A stretch of DNA of 64,000 nucleotides from Shouchella clausii. Its GTDB lineage: Bacteria; Bacillota; Bacilli; Bacillales; Bacillaceae_D. The stretch is from the NCBI RefSeq assembly GCF_001598215.1, contig NZ_BCXJ01000002.1, positions 310,001-374,000 on the forward strand, written 5' to 3'. Shown here piece after piece: positions 42,640 through 51,341 of this stretch. Numbering within the stretch: position 1 is the stretch's first letter; every line of letters begins with the position of its first letter. Made by a program: the position numbers and the translations under genes. The notes under the pieces are model-generated. The model saw nothing but the letters and a program-made list of their open reading frames with translations. It ran no database searches and was not told the origin of the DNA.

Positions 42640-43053
42640 TCACGTTTTTCCCTCGCAAAGTTCAACGAGCAAACCGCCTGTACTGCTCGGATGAATAAAA
42701 GCAACCTTGCGCCCGAAGCTTCCGATAAGCGGCAACTCACTCGTTAAACGGACGTGCTTCTCTTTCAACATTCCTATTGCCGTCTCTATATCAGCAACCG
42801 AAAAAGCAATATGGTGAAAAGCAGGTCGATTGTTTTGTTTTGCTAGAAAGCGTTGCAACGATACGTTGCTAGGATGCGGTTCAATCAGTTCATACCCCAC
42901 TCCAATCCCATTAATAAAAACAGCATTAATATGATGGTGTGTCAGCCTTTCTTTATGGCTGGCAGTCGCTTGAAGCGCTTGTTCAAATAAAGGGAGGCTG
43001 GTGCTTAGGGAAGGAACGGCGATAGCAATATGGTCAATTTGAAAACGGTCCAT
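42640..43053 (-). CDS. yqjC: VOC-family methylmalonyl-CoA epimerase-like protein YqjC
   Basis: A 137-residue glyoxalase-fold protein. Metal-binding residues typical of methylmalonyl-CoA epimerase are visible: the His of QIDHIAIAVP, the His of AFHHIAFSV, and the final Glu of LLVELCE. In B. subtilis yqjC lies with yqjE and yqjD. The mutase genes are not in the window, so its actual substrate is uncertain. Confidence 0.85.
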   Translation of the reverse strand: MDRFQIDHIAIAVPSLSTSLPLFEQALQATASHKERLTHHHINAVFINGIGVGYELIEPHPSNVSLQRFLAKQNNRPAFHHIAFSVADIETAIGMLKEKHVRLTSELPLIGSFGRKVAFIHPSSTGGLLVELCEGKT

Positions 43054-43124
43054 AAAAACACCCCTTGATTGCTTGTGTTTTCTTCGGGTAAACTAAAAAG
43101 TAGTTGATTTGGGGAGGAATGGAG

Positions 43125-43223
43125 ATGCCACGTAAATTCCAGCGCTTGATTGTGTATATCATGATTGCAACCTTAGTAATTGGCACGATTTTAACAGGAG
43201 CAGCAGGACTCGGCTTTTTCTAA
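43125..43223 (+). CDS. prli42: Prli42, stressosome-associated miniprotein
   Basis: A 32-residue membrane peptide: basic N-terminus MPRKFQRL, then IVYIMIATLVIGTILTGAAGLGFF. This is the Prli42 pattern (basic start, VVYLM, then a TLLxG-like region). In Listeria Prli42 anchors the stressosome to the membrane and is needed for stress sensing. GGGGAGG precedes the ATG. It is divergent from yqjC. Confidence 0.85.
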   Translation: MPRKFQRLIVYIMIATLVIGTILTGAAGLGFF

Positions 43224-43224
43224 G

Positions 43225-43283
43225 GGGGTTCATGAGCATATGAGTGAGGCAAACACGACGTATGCGAGCGTTTGCCTACAGTC
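43225..43283 (-). repeat. Dispersed intergenic repeat, copy E (5' module with stem)
   Basis: On the minus strand this reads CAGACTGTAGGCAAACGCTC and so on, matching copy C, and continues to TCATATG...TCATGAACCC. The stem is AGGCAAAC (43245-43252) / GTTTGCCT (43268-43275); relative to copy C one base pair has changed on both sides (A-T to G-C), a covariation. Confidence 0.72.
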
Positions 43284-43287
43284 TGTA

Positions 43288-43315
43288 CAGTGCGCAAGAA
43301 GCGCACTGTTTTAAT
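43288..43315 (+). terminator. Terminator between prli42 and the L,D-transpeptidase gene
   Basis: Arms ACAGTGCGC and GCGCACTGT with a 5-nt loop followed by TTTTAATTTT on the plus strand. It also overlaps the stop of the minus-strand gene. Confidence 0.82.
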
Positions 43316-43835
43316 TTTGCTCCTTTATTAGGCCCGCTTCCTTGGCAATCGCCTGGAAGGAGCGATGTTCGTTGACAACGAAGATTTTGCTGCCGATGTC
43401 AATTTTTCGGTAAAGCCGTTCAATCGTCGGATTTGCTAGGCGAATACAGCCTGCAGATGCGCTATACCCGATAGAGCCTGGTCGATTGGTGCCATGTAGC
43501 CCATATGTCCGGCCTGCCGTTCCTAATGCATCGAAACCGATCCATCTGCTTCCTAATGGATTACGGGCATCCCCGCCGGGAATATTTTTTTTGCGGTAAT
43601 AAGGCTGTTCTACTTTAACCAAAACAGTAAACTGTCCAAGGGGTGTTTCATCCCCTTTTTTCCCGGTGGCGACAGGATGAATTTCTGCAATATGGTTGGC
43701 TTCAATTAAAGCGAGCGTATTTGTACGGACATTGACGATGACGCTCGCTTTTTCCACCTCCCATTCCTTGTCACCAGGCATTTGCAGGGGCTGTAACGAC
43801 ATAACCAAAAATATGCACAAAAAAGACCATTTCAC
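43311..43835 (-). CDS. L,D-transpeptidase (YkuD family)
   Basis: A 174-residue exported enzyme with a signal sequence (WSFLCIFLVMSLQPL). The YkuD-domain active site is HGTNRPGSIGYSASAGCIRL, with His and the catalytic Cys of SAGCIR. Such enzymes form 3-3 cross-links in peptidoglycan, often in spores. I chose the GTG at 43835 with AAAGGAGAGG upstream. It is 32 nt downstream of yqjA on the same strand. Confidence 0.9.
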   Translation of the reverse strand: MKWSFLCIFLVMSLQPLQMPGDKEWEVEKASVIVNVRTNTLALIEANHIAEIHPVATGKKGDETPLGQFTVLVKVEQPYYRKKNIPGGDARNPLGSRWIGFDALGTAGRTYGLHGTNRPGSIGYSASAGCIRLANPTIERLYRKIDIGSKIFVVNEHRSFQAIAKEAGLIKEQN

Positions 43836-43867
43836 CGAATACGCCTCTCCTTTTACGGATCTTTCCA

Positions 43868-44851
43868 TTAGGCTTTGCGAAATGGTCTTTTTTTATCCTG
43901 CTTGTTGTTCCAAAGCGCATCTTTCACTTGTAAATATTGTTCAAATTCATTCATCACATAGAGTAGTGATGACCTTGTTTCAAACTCTTCCCGTGTAGCC
44001 GGCAAGGGCATAGCGCGAAAGGCTGCTTTTAGTTCCTCAAGCCGCAGCATAAAATAGGGGACAGAATTAGTCGGACTGACAGCAGCGCTCAACTCGCTTA
44101 AAAAATCGGCAATTGGCTTGCTTTGCGTTACCGCTCCTTCAAGGCTAGCTAAGTGCGGCATGATCCGTTCTATGATTTCCAATTGCTTTTCTCGCATAGC
44201 AAAGTAGTGATAATAATGGTCTTCTTCCCGCAGCAAATGGTTCTCCATTGCCTGAAGCGCCATCGTCTTGCTTTCTTTTAACAAATGGTCTGCTTCGGAA
44301 ATTTCTTTTCCATCCCAATCGCTCGCCCCTTCGCGAATAAAAGCAGCCAATTCCTGCAAAATAACAGCCAGTTTTTGCTCAAATTCTGTCCGATAGCGGC
44401 GAAGCAAATTATCTTTAGACGGCATGTATAAGTTCATAAGCAGCGCTGTGCCAATACCAATCACTATCAGCTGAAGTTCATTCAAGAAAAACGCGAATGT
44501 CGCCTGCTTTTGCGTGTAAAGATGCATGACAATAACAGAGCTGGTGACTATCCCTTGCGCCGATTTTGCAACGAGGACAATCGGGATGAACAATAAAACA
44601 AACAGGCCGACAATGATCGGTTTGTAGCCCAATGTTTCAAACATGATCGCACTGATTACAATGCCAATCATACAGGCAACAAAACGAGCCCAAGAAACCA
44701 ATAGTGAGTTTTTCCTTGTAACCGAAATACATAAAATCGTAATGATTGCTGCAGAACTGGCATAGTTTAATTTCAATGCTTCAGCCATGCTTAAAGCAAT
44801 CACGACACCAACGGCAGTCTTTAACGTGCGATAACCAATTTTAAATGGCAT
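43868..44851 (-). CDS. yqjA: Aromatic acid exporter family protein YqjA (DUF939)
   Basis: A 327-residue protein with an N-terminal block of six membrane segments (first TLKTAVGVVIALSMAEAL; then SAAIITILCISVT, FVACMIGIVISAIMF, GLFVLLFIPIVLVA, ELQLIVIGIGTALLM) and a C-terminal cytosolic helical domain of about 170 residues. This fits the YqjA/ArAE-1 family. Substrate is not known. Confidence 0.85.
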   Translation of the reverse strand: MPFKIGYRTLKTAVGVVIALSMAEALKLNYASSAAIITILCISVTRKNSLLVSWARFVACMIGIVISAIMFETLGYKPIIVGLFVLLFIPIVLVAKSAQGIVTSSVIVMHLYTQKQATFAFFLNELQLIVIGIGTALLMNLYMPSKDNLLRRYRTEFEQKLAVILQELAAFIREGASDWDGKEISEADHLLKESKTMALQAMENHLLREEDHYYHYFAMREKQLEIIERIMPHLASLEGAVTQSKPIADFLSELSAAVSPTNSVPYFMLRLEELKAAFRAMPLPATREEFETRSSLLYVMNEFEQYLQVKDALWNNKQDKKRPFRKA

Positions 44852-44938
44852 TTGATCCCTTTTTTCTCCAGTCGTTTATGGTTGTAGTGTACCACGGAAG
44901 CAGCCGAAAATCGACTGGAGAATGCCAACTTGCGGGGC

Positions 44939-45019
44939 CTATTCTTTCTTTTCTTTTGATTTGCGTTCGCTAGAAAACCATTTTCTTATCCTTGCAATAA
45001 TGGTTAGCGATTCAGTCAT
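44939..45019 (-). CDS. Possible 26-residue basic peptide after the sensor kinase
   Basis: The frame starts at ATG 45019, 3 nt after the kinase stop, and reads MTESLTIIARIRKWFSSERK plus a charged tail (amphipathic basic helix). Its ribosome binding site (GGATAAAG) is modest. B. subtilis has a small yqzJ gene in this neighbourhood, but length and sequence do not let me equate them. Confidence 0.35.
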   Translation of the reverse strand: MTESLTIIARIRKWFSSERKSKEKKE

Positions 45020-45022
45020 GCT

Positions 45023-46078
45023 TTATCCATAAGTTAACATTGCCGTTTTTTCGCGCACCATCGAGGCAGCTCTGTTTTTCGTTTTCAATGGCAAGACTAC
45101 TTTCACCTTTGTTCCACTTTTATTTTTCGACTCGATATCGATCAAGCCACCATGCGTTTCGACCACACGATAACAAATCATCAAGCCGAGGCCTGTTCCT
45201 TTTTCTTTTGTCGAATAAAAGGGCTGGCCAATATAATGAAGTCTCTCAGCTGGAATCCCAGAACCAAAGTCTGTTATTTCAACACAAACATTCGAGCCTT
45301 CCGCATACATAGTAATATGCACAGGTGAATGTTTCAAACTAGCATCAATCGCATTTTCAAGCAAATTGTAAAACAACAAAAAAAGCTCTTTTCTTGACCC
45401 CGACACGGTTGCTTCCTCGCTAATGTTTAGCCGAATAGGGTGCCCGTCGGTAAGCTGTTTCACGTTGTTCTTTTTTAAGAGCGACTGCAAAAAGGCTGCC
45501 ATTTGAATCGATTCGTTTTCACGGGCAGGAGGTTCTTCAGCTAACAGCACATAGTCATTAATAATGTTTTCAATTCGCTCCAACTCTATATTCATGATGT
45601 TGATCTGGCTTGCACTCAACTCCCCAATTTCCGAATAGAGTTGAATAAATCCTTTTATTGTTGTAAGTGGATTACGGAGTTCGTGAGCCACCCCCGCCGA
45701 CAAACGAGAGGCGACTTCCATTGCTTCTTTCCGTTTGTGCGCTTGTTTGAAAGGTTGCTTTAGTACGGACGCATAAAGACGCTTTTTGCCCCACTGAAAC
45801 GGTTTCCCAGCACAAACGACGCTTCGCAGATAGTCTTGCCCGTTGTCAGTATGAATGGACCGGTAAAGCACATGGTTACCTTGCCAGTCGTTTGCCTTAA
45901 AGAATACGATGTCTTCTTCGGAAATAAGCTGTTTTAGCCGTTTCCCATTTAAATGGTCGATCGGTTTTCCTAAACACTCATGGGCGGCACGATTTGCATA
46001 TAAAATCGTTACACCATCGTGAATAAAATAACAATCTTCTGACAAATCCAACAGACCGATAAGCGCTTCTACATCCAT
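45023..46078 (-). CDS. Orphan PAS-domain sensor histidine kinase
   Basis: A 351-residue soluble kinase. Residues about 5-105 are a PAS domain (LLDLSEDCYFIHDGVTILYANRAA). The H box is SAGVAHELRNPLTTIKGFIQLY (His near 131), followed by N box LLENAIDAS, G1 DFGSGIP, F box PFYSTK and G2 GTGLGLMIC. No response regulator is adjacent. The domain layout and family (KinA/KinE-like, single PAS) suggest it may feed the sporulation phosphorelay, as in other bacilli. Two small upstream frames overlap its leader. Confidence 0.85.
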   Translation of the reverse strand: MDVEALIGLLDLSEDCYFIHDGVTILYANRAAHECLGKPIDHLNGKRLKQLISEEDIVFFKANDWQGNHVLYRSIHTDNGQDYLRSVVCAGKPFQWGKKRLYASVLKQPFKQAHKRKEAMEVASRLSAGVAHELRNPLTTIKGFIQLYSEIGELSASQINIMNIELERIENIINDYVLLAEEPPARENESIQMAAFLQSLLKKNNVKQLTDGHPIRLNISEEATVSGSRKELFLLFYNLLENAIDASLKHSPVHITMYAEGSNVCVEITDFGSGIPAERLHYIGQPFYSTKEKGTGLGLMICYRVVETHGGLIDIESKNKSGTKVKVVLPLKTKNRAASMVREKTAMLTYG

Positions 46079-46170
46079 TGCAATCTTCCTTGATTTCCTT
46101 GTTGTAGGCGCAAAGGGGCAACGACTCCTGCTAAAATAGACACTGAACCATTTTCAATCATTGATTTCAT
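46069..46170 (-). CDS. Possible 33-residue upstream ORF overlapping the kinase start
   Basis: The frame runs from ATG 46170 (MKSMIENGSVSILAGVVAPL...) and stops 10 nt inside the kinase gene (its TAG lies within the kinase codons GAT GTA GAA). This overlap suggests translational coupling. The ribosome binding site is weak (AGTGGG). Not recognised. Confidence 0.3.
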   Translation of the reverse strand: MKSMIENGSVSILAGVVAPLRLQQGNQGRLQWM

Positions 46171-46172
46171 TT

Positions 46173-46205
46173 TTAAAACCCACTTTCTGGATTTATCATT
46201 TTCAT
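46173..46205 (-). CDS. Possible 10-residue leader peptide with strong ribosome binding site
   Basis: AAAAGGAG, 5 nt, ATG at 46205, encoding MKMINPESGF and stopping 2 nt before the start of the 33-residue frame. The ribosome binding site is better than that of either following frame. It may be the remains of a longer gene or a leader peptide. Confidence 0.3.
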   Translation of the reverse strand: MKMINPESGF

Positions 46206-46348
46206 TTTTTCTCCTTTTACAGAACTTCCACTTGGAACCTCCCTTATATTGAAATCAAGAGACAGCAATCTACAAAAACATTCGTGAATTGCTAAAATGA
46301 ATCCTTCTTCATTCTATCTTTTTCGATCAAGAAATTTTGACAAGAACA

Positions 46349-46397
46349 ACAAAAAGCCGACATCCCCATGTCGACTAGTTGTCAGCTTTTTGCTTTT
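46349..46397 (-). terminator. Terminator of the purine permease gene
   Basis: Minus-strand arms AAAAAGCTGACA and TGTCGGCTTTTT (one wobble), followed by T-rich sequence. Confidence 0.7.
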
Positions 46398-46440
46398 TGG
46401 CTATTTTATCTTCGAGTCATTATAGGAGGTTAAGTAATCA

Positions 46441-47727
46441 TCACAAATTGGATAAAAGCAAGTGTAGAAAAAACAGCACACCGACGACATACATCGTGGT
46501 GCTCACTTGACGATGTTGACGAGCCATCGTTTTTAACAACGGATAAGCAACAAACCCAAAAGCAATGCCGTCGGCAATTGAATACATAAACGGGATTCCA
46601 ATAACGATAAACACAGCAGGCAACCAATTGGAGATGTCAGCAAATGAAATTTCCCGTACTTCTTTCATCATTAAAGTGCCGACAATGACAAGAATAGGCG
46701 CAATTGCACTATCAGGGATATGCACGAGGAGTGGAAACAGCAAAAATGTAAACAAAAACAACATACCTGTTGTAATCGCTGAAATCCCTGTTTTCCCCCC
46801 TGCTGCCAACCCTGCAGCCGTCTCGGCTGTCGAAACGGTAGGACTTGAGCCAAATACACCGCTGGCAAGCGCTGATATAGCGTTGGCTTGGAGGGCCCGT
46901 TTTCCTTTATCTGGCCGTCCTAATTGTTTCGTATAGCCAGAAATCAGACCGATGTTTTCAAACGTAAGCACCATTGTCATAGCAAAAACAGACGTCCAAA
47001 ATGGCACAGTCGCAATTGCTGAAAATGACAATTGCCCAAAGACGGCCATCATGCCCTCCGTCGAAAACGTGATCGTGTCCTTACCATTAGGGACGTTCAG
47101 TACGAGCCCAATCCCGATTCCGCTTAAAATTGCCCACAAGAAATGACCGGAAACGCCACGGACAAACAAAAACAAAGTGACTACAAGGGTCAATAGCGTT
47201 GCGAGCGGCAATGGTTCAGACAAATCTGCCAGCTGAACCATTGTTTCTCGACTGTGTTCCACGATGCCCCCTTTTTGCAACCCAATAAACACAAGAAAAC
47301 AACCGATTCCAGCTGTAATCCCATGTTTTAAATCAACTGGGATTCCCTTGTCAAGGATTGTCGCAAACCTAGTAAAGCTAACAACGGCAAAAAGCACCCC
47401 GGCGACAAACACAACTGCTAACGCTTCTTGCCAGCTCATACCTACGCCATGAACAAATGTATAAGCAAACATGGCATTAATGCCCATACCTGGAATTAAT
47501 ACAATCGGTGTATTGCTCCACAATCCCATTAGCAAACAGCCAAAAAAACAGGTTAGAATGGTCGCAAAAGCCGCTCCTGCAACAGGCATGCCTGCATCGG
47601 CTAAAATGGAACTATTAATAGCCACAATATAAACGGATGTCAAAAACGCAACCGTTCCAGCTCCAAGTTCTTGTTTGATCGTCGTGTCGTGTTTAGGCAA
47701 CTGAAAAAATGAAAATAACACATTCAT
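46441..47727 (-). CDS. NCS2-family purine permease (PbuG/PbuO/AzgA-like)
   Basis: A 428-residue transporter with about 12-14 membrane segments of the AzgA-like branch of the nucleobase:cation symporter-2 family. Landmarks are GAGTVAFLTSVYIVAINSSILADAG near the N-terminus, GMGINAMFAYTFV and GSSPTVSTAETAAGLAAGGKTG, and MVLTFENIGLISG. These point to guanine/hypoxanthine or adenine uptake. A perfect 18-bp palindrome lies between its promoter and start. Confidence 0.88.
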   Translation of the reverse strand: MNVLFSFFQLPKHDTTIKQELGAGTVAFLTSVYIVAINSSILADAGMPVAGAAFATILTCFFGCLLMGLWSNTPIVLIPGMGINAMFAYTFVHGVGMSWQEALAVVFVAGVLFAVVSFTRFATILDKGIPVDLKHGITAGIGCFLVFIGLQKGGIVEHSRETMVQLADLSEPLPLATLLTLVVTLFLFVRGVSGHFLWAILSGIGIGLVLNVPNGKDTITFSTEGMMAVFGQLSFSAIATVPFWTSVFAMTMVLTFENIGLISGYTKQLGRPDKGKRALQANAISALASGVFGSSPTVSTAETAAGLAAGGKTGISAITTGMLFLFTFLLFPLLVHIPDSAIAPILVIVGTLMMKEVREISFADISNWLPAVFIVIGIPFMYSIADGIAFGFVAYPLLKTMARQHRQVSTTMYVVGVLFFLHLLLSNL

Positions 47728-47766
47728 TTAAATGCGCTCTCTTTATGAATAAACCCTCACCCGCCC

Positions 47767-47784
47767 AGTGCAGTGCACTGCACT
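47767..47784. promoter_or_regulatory. 18-bp perfect palindrome upstream of the purine permease
   Basis: AGTGCAGTGCACTGCACT lies 40 nt upstream of the permease start and about 107 nt before msrA, just after a TATAAA-like -10 on the minus strand. Position fits a repressor operator for the permease. It does not look like a PurR box. Confidence 0.55.
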
Positions 47785-47891
47785 AAGTATTTATACTAGC
47801 ACAGCTTTTATGGAAATGGAAAGCTCATGATAAGATGCCCAGCTTGTGGGTATGGTATACTAAAGACACACGCTTTAAGGGGGAGTAAAGG

Positions 47892-48428
47892 TTGGCAAAA
47901 CTTGAAAAAGCAACATTTGCAGGCGGTTGTTTTTGGTGTATGGTGAAACCATTTGACTCCTATGACGGGATTGAAACGGTCACATCAGGCTACACTGGCG
48001 GGCATACAAAAAACCCGACATACAAAGAAGTATGCAGTGAAACAACCGGCCATTTTGAAGCGGTACAAATCGTTTATGACGCTGCTGTTTTTCCATACAG
48101 CAAGCTTCTAGAAATTTTCTGGCAACAAATCGATCCAACCGATCCTGGAGGCCAGTTCCATGACCGTGGGGATTCCTATCGGACAGCTATTTTCTACCAT
48201 AATGAAACACAAAAGAAAGAAGCGGAACATTCTAAAGAACAACTAGAACAGAGCGGCAAATTTAGCAAGCCCATCGCTACGCTCATATTGCCTGCAAAAC
48301 CTTTTTATCCTGCCGAAGGCTACCATCAAGATTATTACAAAAAAAATCCGTTCCATTATCAAATGTATCGCCGCGGCTCAGGGCGTGAAGCGTTTATTCA
48401 AAAGCATTGGGGAGGAGAAACGACATGA
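47892..48428 (+). CDS. msrA: Peptide methionine (S)-S-oxide reductase MsrA
   Basis: A 178-residue enzyme repairing methionine-S-sulfoxide. The active-site motif GGCFWC is at residue 11; further family residues are [12 protein letters not shown], and the [14 protein letters not shown] stretch. Start is TTG with GGGGGAG upstream, and an extended -10 (TGGTATACT) lies at 47854-47861. It overlaps msrB (ATGA). Confidence 0.95.
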   Translation: MAKLEKATFAGGCFWCMVKPFDSYDGIETVTSGYTGGHTKNPTYKEVCSETTGHFEAVQIVYDAAVFPYSKLLEIFWQQIDPTDPGGQFHDRGDSYRTAIFYHNETQKKEAEHSKEQLEQSGKFSKPIATLILPAKPFYPAEGYHQDYYKKNPFHYQMYRRGSGREAFIQKHWGGETT

Positions 48429-48859
48429 CCAAGCCACAAAAAGACGAGTTAAAAAAGAAATTAACGCCGATGCAATATTTCGTAACTCAAGAAAATGGCA
48501 CGGAACCGCCTTTTCAAAATGAATATTATGAAACAGAAGAGGAAGGTATCTATGTAGACATTGTTTCAGGTAAACCGCTTTTTTCTTCAAAAGATAAATA
48601 CGACGCAGGCTGCGGTTGGCCAAGCTTCACCAAACCCATTGATGAAGCAGAAATCATCGAAAAAGAAGATAGGAGCCATTTCATGGTCCGTACAGAAGTA
48701 CGCAGTAAAAATGCTGATTCTCATTTGGGCCATGTCTTTCCAGATGGCCCAGGGCCAAATGGACTTCGTTACTGCATCAACTCTGCAGCCTTGCGGTTTA
48801 TCCCTAAAACAAAACTCAAAGAAGCGGGCTACAGCGCCTATGAAAAGCTATTTGACTAA
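48425..48859 (+). CDS. msrB: Peptide methionine (R)-S-oxide reductase MsrB
   Basis: A 144-residue enzyme for methionine-R-sulfoxide. The catalytic Cys is in [12 protein letters not shown]; the family hallmarks GCGWPSF and [12 protein letters not shown] are intact. ATG at 48425 has GGGGAGGAG upstream and overlaps the msrA stop codon. The Zn-binding CXXC pairs of some MsrBs are absent, as usual for the short Bacillus type. Confidence 0.95.
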   Translation: MTKPQKDELKKKLTPMQYFVTQENGTEPPFQNEYYETEEEGIYVDIVSGKPLFSSKDKYDAGCGWPSFTKPIDEAEIIEKEDRSHFMVRTEVRSKNADSHLGHVFPDGPGPNGLRYCINSAALRFIPKTKLKEAGYSAYEKLFD

Positions 48860-48862
48860 AGT

Positions 48863-48893
48863 CGAAGCAGAGGAAAAATTCCTCTGCTGTTTT
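48863..48893 (+). terminator. Terminator of msrAB
   Basis: Arms GCAGAGGAA and TTCCTCTGC with a short A-rich loop, followed by TGTTTT. Confidence 0.78.
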
Positions 48894-48972
48894 CATTAAG
48901 TTTTACCTGCAATTCTGGTATGATAGATTTGGAGTTTGTAATTCATTTCGATTATAAAAAAGGGTGATGAAA

Positions 48973-50361
48973 ATGGAAACGCGTACAGAAAGAGATACAA
49001 TCGGCGAAATCGAAGTTCCAGCAGACCGTTTTTGGGGCGCACAAACACAACGTAGCCTGGAAAACTTTAAAATTGGCACCGAAAAAATTCCTTTTGAAGT
49101 TGTTCTCGCCTTCGCCCACTTGAAGAAAGCTGCAGCCATTGTCAACGGGCGCTTAAAAGGACTCGACTCTCGCAAAGTTGAAGCGATTACATATGCAGCC
49201 GATAAAATCATTGAGGGCGGACTAGAAGATCATTTCCCTTTAGTTGTCTGGCAAACAGGTAGCGGCACGCAGTCTAACATGAATATGAATGAAGTGCTGG
49301 CTTACTTAGCAAACCAATACTTAGATGAAAATGGACATCATGATGTTCGTGTCCATCCGAACGACGATGTCAACCACTCACAAAGTTCAAACGATACATT
49401 TCCAACAGCAATGCATGTCGCTACTGTTGTTTTTGCGGAAGAAAACCTCCTTCCAGCGATTCGCGCCTTTAAAGAAACACTTGCTGAAAAAGAAGAGGCC
49501 TTTTCGGATGTTGTTAAAATTGGCCGTACACACTTGCAAGATGCGACTCCGCTCACATTTGGGCAAGAAATCAGCGGTTGGAAACATATGCTCCAAACAT
49601 GCGAAACACTGATTAGCGAAGCACTTGAACATGTACGTTCTCTCACGATCGGCGGAACGGCTGTTGGCACTGGCCTAAACGCGCCAGTCGGTTTTAGCAA
49701 AGAAGTTTCTGCTCAACTTACAAAGCAAACAGGCGTCGCCTTTAAAGCATCGGAAAACTTTTTCCATGGCTTGACAAGCCATGACGAGCTCGTCCATTTT
49801 CATGGCGCGCTGAAAGCACTGGCTGCCGATGCGTTTAAAATTGCAAATGACATTCGCTTGCTTGCAAGCGGGCCGCGCTGTGGCATTGGTGAAGTGTTGA
49901 TTCCTGCCAATGAACCAGGTAGCTCAATTATGCCTGGGAAAGTCAATCCGACGCAAAGTGAAGCGTTAACGATGGTAGCAGCCCAAGTGATGGGGAACGA
50001 TGCGGCAGTCGGCTTTGCCGCAAGCCAAGGCCATTTTCAGCTAAATGTGTTTAAACCAGTCATTATTTACAATGTCCTTCAATCGATGCGTCTTCTTGCA
50101 GACGGGCTCAACAACTTCCGCAACAAATGTTTAGTTGGCCTAAAAGCAGACGAAGAAAAAATGGCGCAATTGTTAAATGAATCTCTTATGCTTGTGACTG
50201 CCCTTAACCCACACATCGGCTACGAAAATGCCGCAAAAATTGCGAAAAAAGCACATGCTGAAAACACAACGCTTAAAGAAGCTGCTATTGAGTCAGGGTT
50301 GCTGACTGAAGAGCAATTTGACGAATATGTAGTTCCAAAGGAAATGATTGCCCCAAAATAA
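48973..50361 (+). CDS. fumC: Class II fumarate hydratase
   Basis: A 462-residue fumarase of the fumarase/aspartase superfamily (TCA cycle). It has [12 protein letters not shown], the catalytic [15 protein letters not shown]-equivalent TAVGTG, and the superfamily loop [16 protein letters not shown] with the catalytic Ser. N-terminus [12 protein letters not shown] aligns with B. subtilis CitG MEYRIERDTMGE, so I chose the ATG at 48973. Confidence 0.95.
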   Translation: METRTERDTIGEIEVPADRFWGAQTQRSLENFKIGTEKIPFEVVLAFAHLKKAAAIVNGRLKGLDSRKVEAITYAADKIIEGGLEDHFPLVVWQTGSGTQSNMNMNEVLAYLANQYLDENGHHDVRVHPNDDVNHSQSSNDTFPTAMHVATVVFAEENLLPAIRAFKETLAEKEEAFSDVVKIGRTHLQDATPLTFGQEISGWKHMLQTCETLISEALEHVRSLTIGGTAVGTGLNAPVGFSKEVSAQLTKQTGVAFKASENFFHGLTSHDELVHFHGALKALAADAFKIANDIRLLASGPRCGIGEVLIPANEPGSSIMPGKVNPTQSEALTMVAAQVMGNDAAVGFAASQGHFQLNVFKPVIIYNVLQSMRLLADGLNNFRNKCLVGLKADEEKMAQLLNESLMLVTALNPHIGYENAAKIAKKAHAENTTLKEAAIESGLLTEEQFDEYVVPKEMIAPK

Positions 50362-50363
50362 AC

Positions 50364-50395
50364 AAAAAAGCAGGCTGACATGCCTGCTTTTTTTA
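50364..50395 (+). terminator. Terminator of fumC
   Basis: Arms AAAAAGCAGGC and GCCTGCTTTTT with a 6-nt loop and trailing Ts. Confidence 0.88.
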
Positions 50396-50460
50396 TTGGA
50401 AGAGCGGACTCAAGGAGGCTGAATCAAACTGTGCTGGCTCTTCTTTAAACAAGAAAATAC

Positions 50461-50685
50461 TTATTTCTTTTCTTGGCGAATCGCTTTAAAACGCGTTGCT
50501 TCAAAAAGTTCTTCCCGGTCAACGCTAAATAATTTTGCAATTAGCTTCGCGATTTCAGCGCTGACTTGGCGCTTGCCCGATTCAATTTGCGACAAATATC
50601 CCGCTGAAATCCCTACCTCTTTTGCTACTTCCTCAAGGCTATAGCCTTTTTTGGTTCGCAAAATTCGAATGCTACTTTCACTCAT
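50461..50685 (-). CDS. Small XRE-family HTH regulator
   Basis: A 74-residue protein that is essentially one Cro/C1-type helix-turn-helix: IRILRTKKGYSLEEVAKEVGISAGYLSQIESGKRQVS. No effector domain. It is divergent from another XRE gene with 152 nt between the starts, so the pair may share control regions. Confidence 0.85.
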   Translation of the reverse strand: MSESSIRILRTKKGYSLEEVAKEVGISAGYLSQIESGKRQVSAEIAKLIAKLFSVDREELFEATRFKAIRQEKK

Positions 50686-50837
50686 CGTTCTTCCTCCTTG
50701 AGTTCTTCAATAAACACATCATTACTTATTTTACTACGCAATCAGCAATTCCTTCAATTCATTTCGCGTATTGCTTCTTTATTTTACAGATTGCAAAGTA
50801 TAATGGAACAAGCTTCAATGAAAGGAGAATGGACGGC

Positions 50838-51143
50838 ATGTTTGCATCACGATTAAAAGAATGCCGCATTAAAAAGCAGTTGACAATGAAAGAACTGGGC
50901 CAAGCGTTAAATATGGCACAATCTACAATTTCAGGTTATGAGAATGGCACAAGAAAACCTGACTTAGACAATTTGGCCCGCCTTGCCGACTACTTTAATG
51001 TTAGCACTGATTATTTGATAGGCCGACTGGACTCAAACGATTCCTTTATACTCCATTCTGATCAGCTCACTAGCGATGAAAAATTGTTTCTAGCAGATTG
51101 CTTGCAGCTATACAGAAAACATTGTGCAACAAACAAGGTATAA
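50838..51143 (+). CDS. XRE-family HTH transcriptional regulator
   Basis: A 101-residue protein with an N-terminal HTH (RLKECRIKKQLTMKELGQALNMAQSTISGYENGTRKP) and a short C-terminal helical part (LTSDEKLFLADCLQLYRKH) that may dimerise. AAAGGAG lies 10 nt before the ATG at 50838. It looks like Xre/SlrR-type regulators. No prophage genes are next to it, so it is not an obvious phage repressor. Confidence 0.82.
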   Translation: MFASRLKECRIKKQLTMKELGQALNMAQSTISGYENGTRKPDLDNLARLADYFNVSTDYLIGRLDSNDSFILHSDQLTSDEKLFLADCLQLYRKHCATNKV

Positions 51144-51149
51144 ACGAAT

Positions 51150-51341
51150 TTACATGACTTCATCATACGTGTAACGAACTACATACTTATTTGATCGTAG
51201 CTTTTTAACTTCAACTAAAGGGCCAATTTCATATCCATTCTGCCAATTATCCTCCAATTTCGCTTTTACGCAACCAGCTTGAAATTTGGAACGGAAAATT
51301 TCTTTATAATAAACCCAGTGGGGTTTTCGACGTTTGATCAT
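51150..51341 (-). CDS. Small basic hypothetical protein
   Basis: A 63-residue basic protein (MIKRRKPHWVYYKEIF opening) that continues with a beta-rich segment (NGYEIGPLVEVKKLRSNKYVVRYTYDEV) suggesting an SH3-like or small nucleic-acid-binding fold. GGAGGAG precedes the ATG. Converges on the XRE gene with 6 nt between stops. Family not recognised. Confidence 0.6.
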   Translation of the reverse strand: MIKRRKPHWVYYKEIFRSKFQAGCVKAKLEDNWQNGYEIGPLVEVKKLRSNKYVVRYTYDEVM

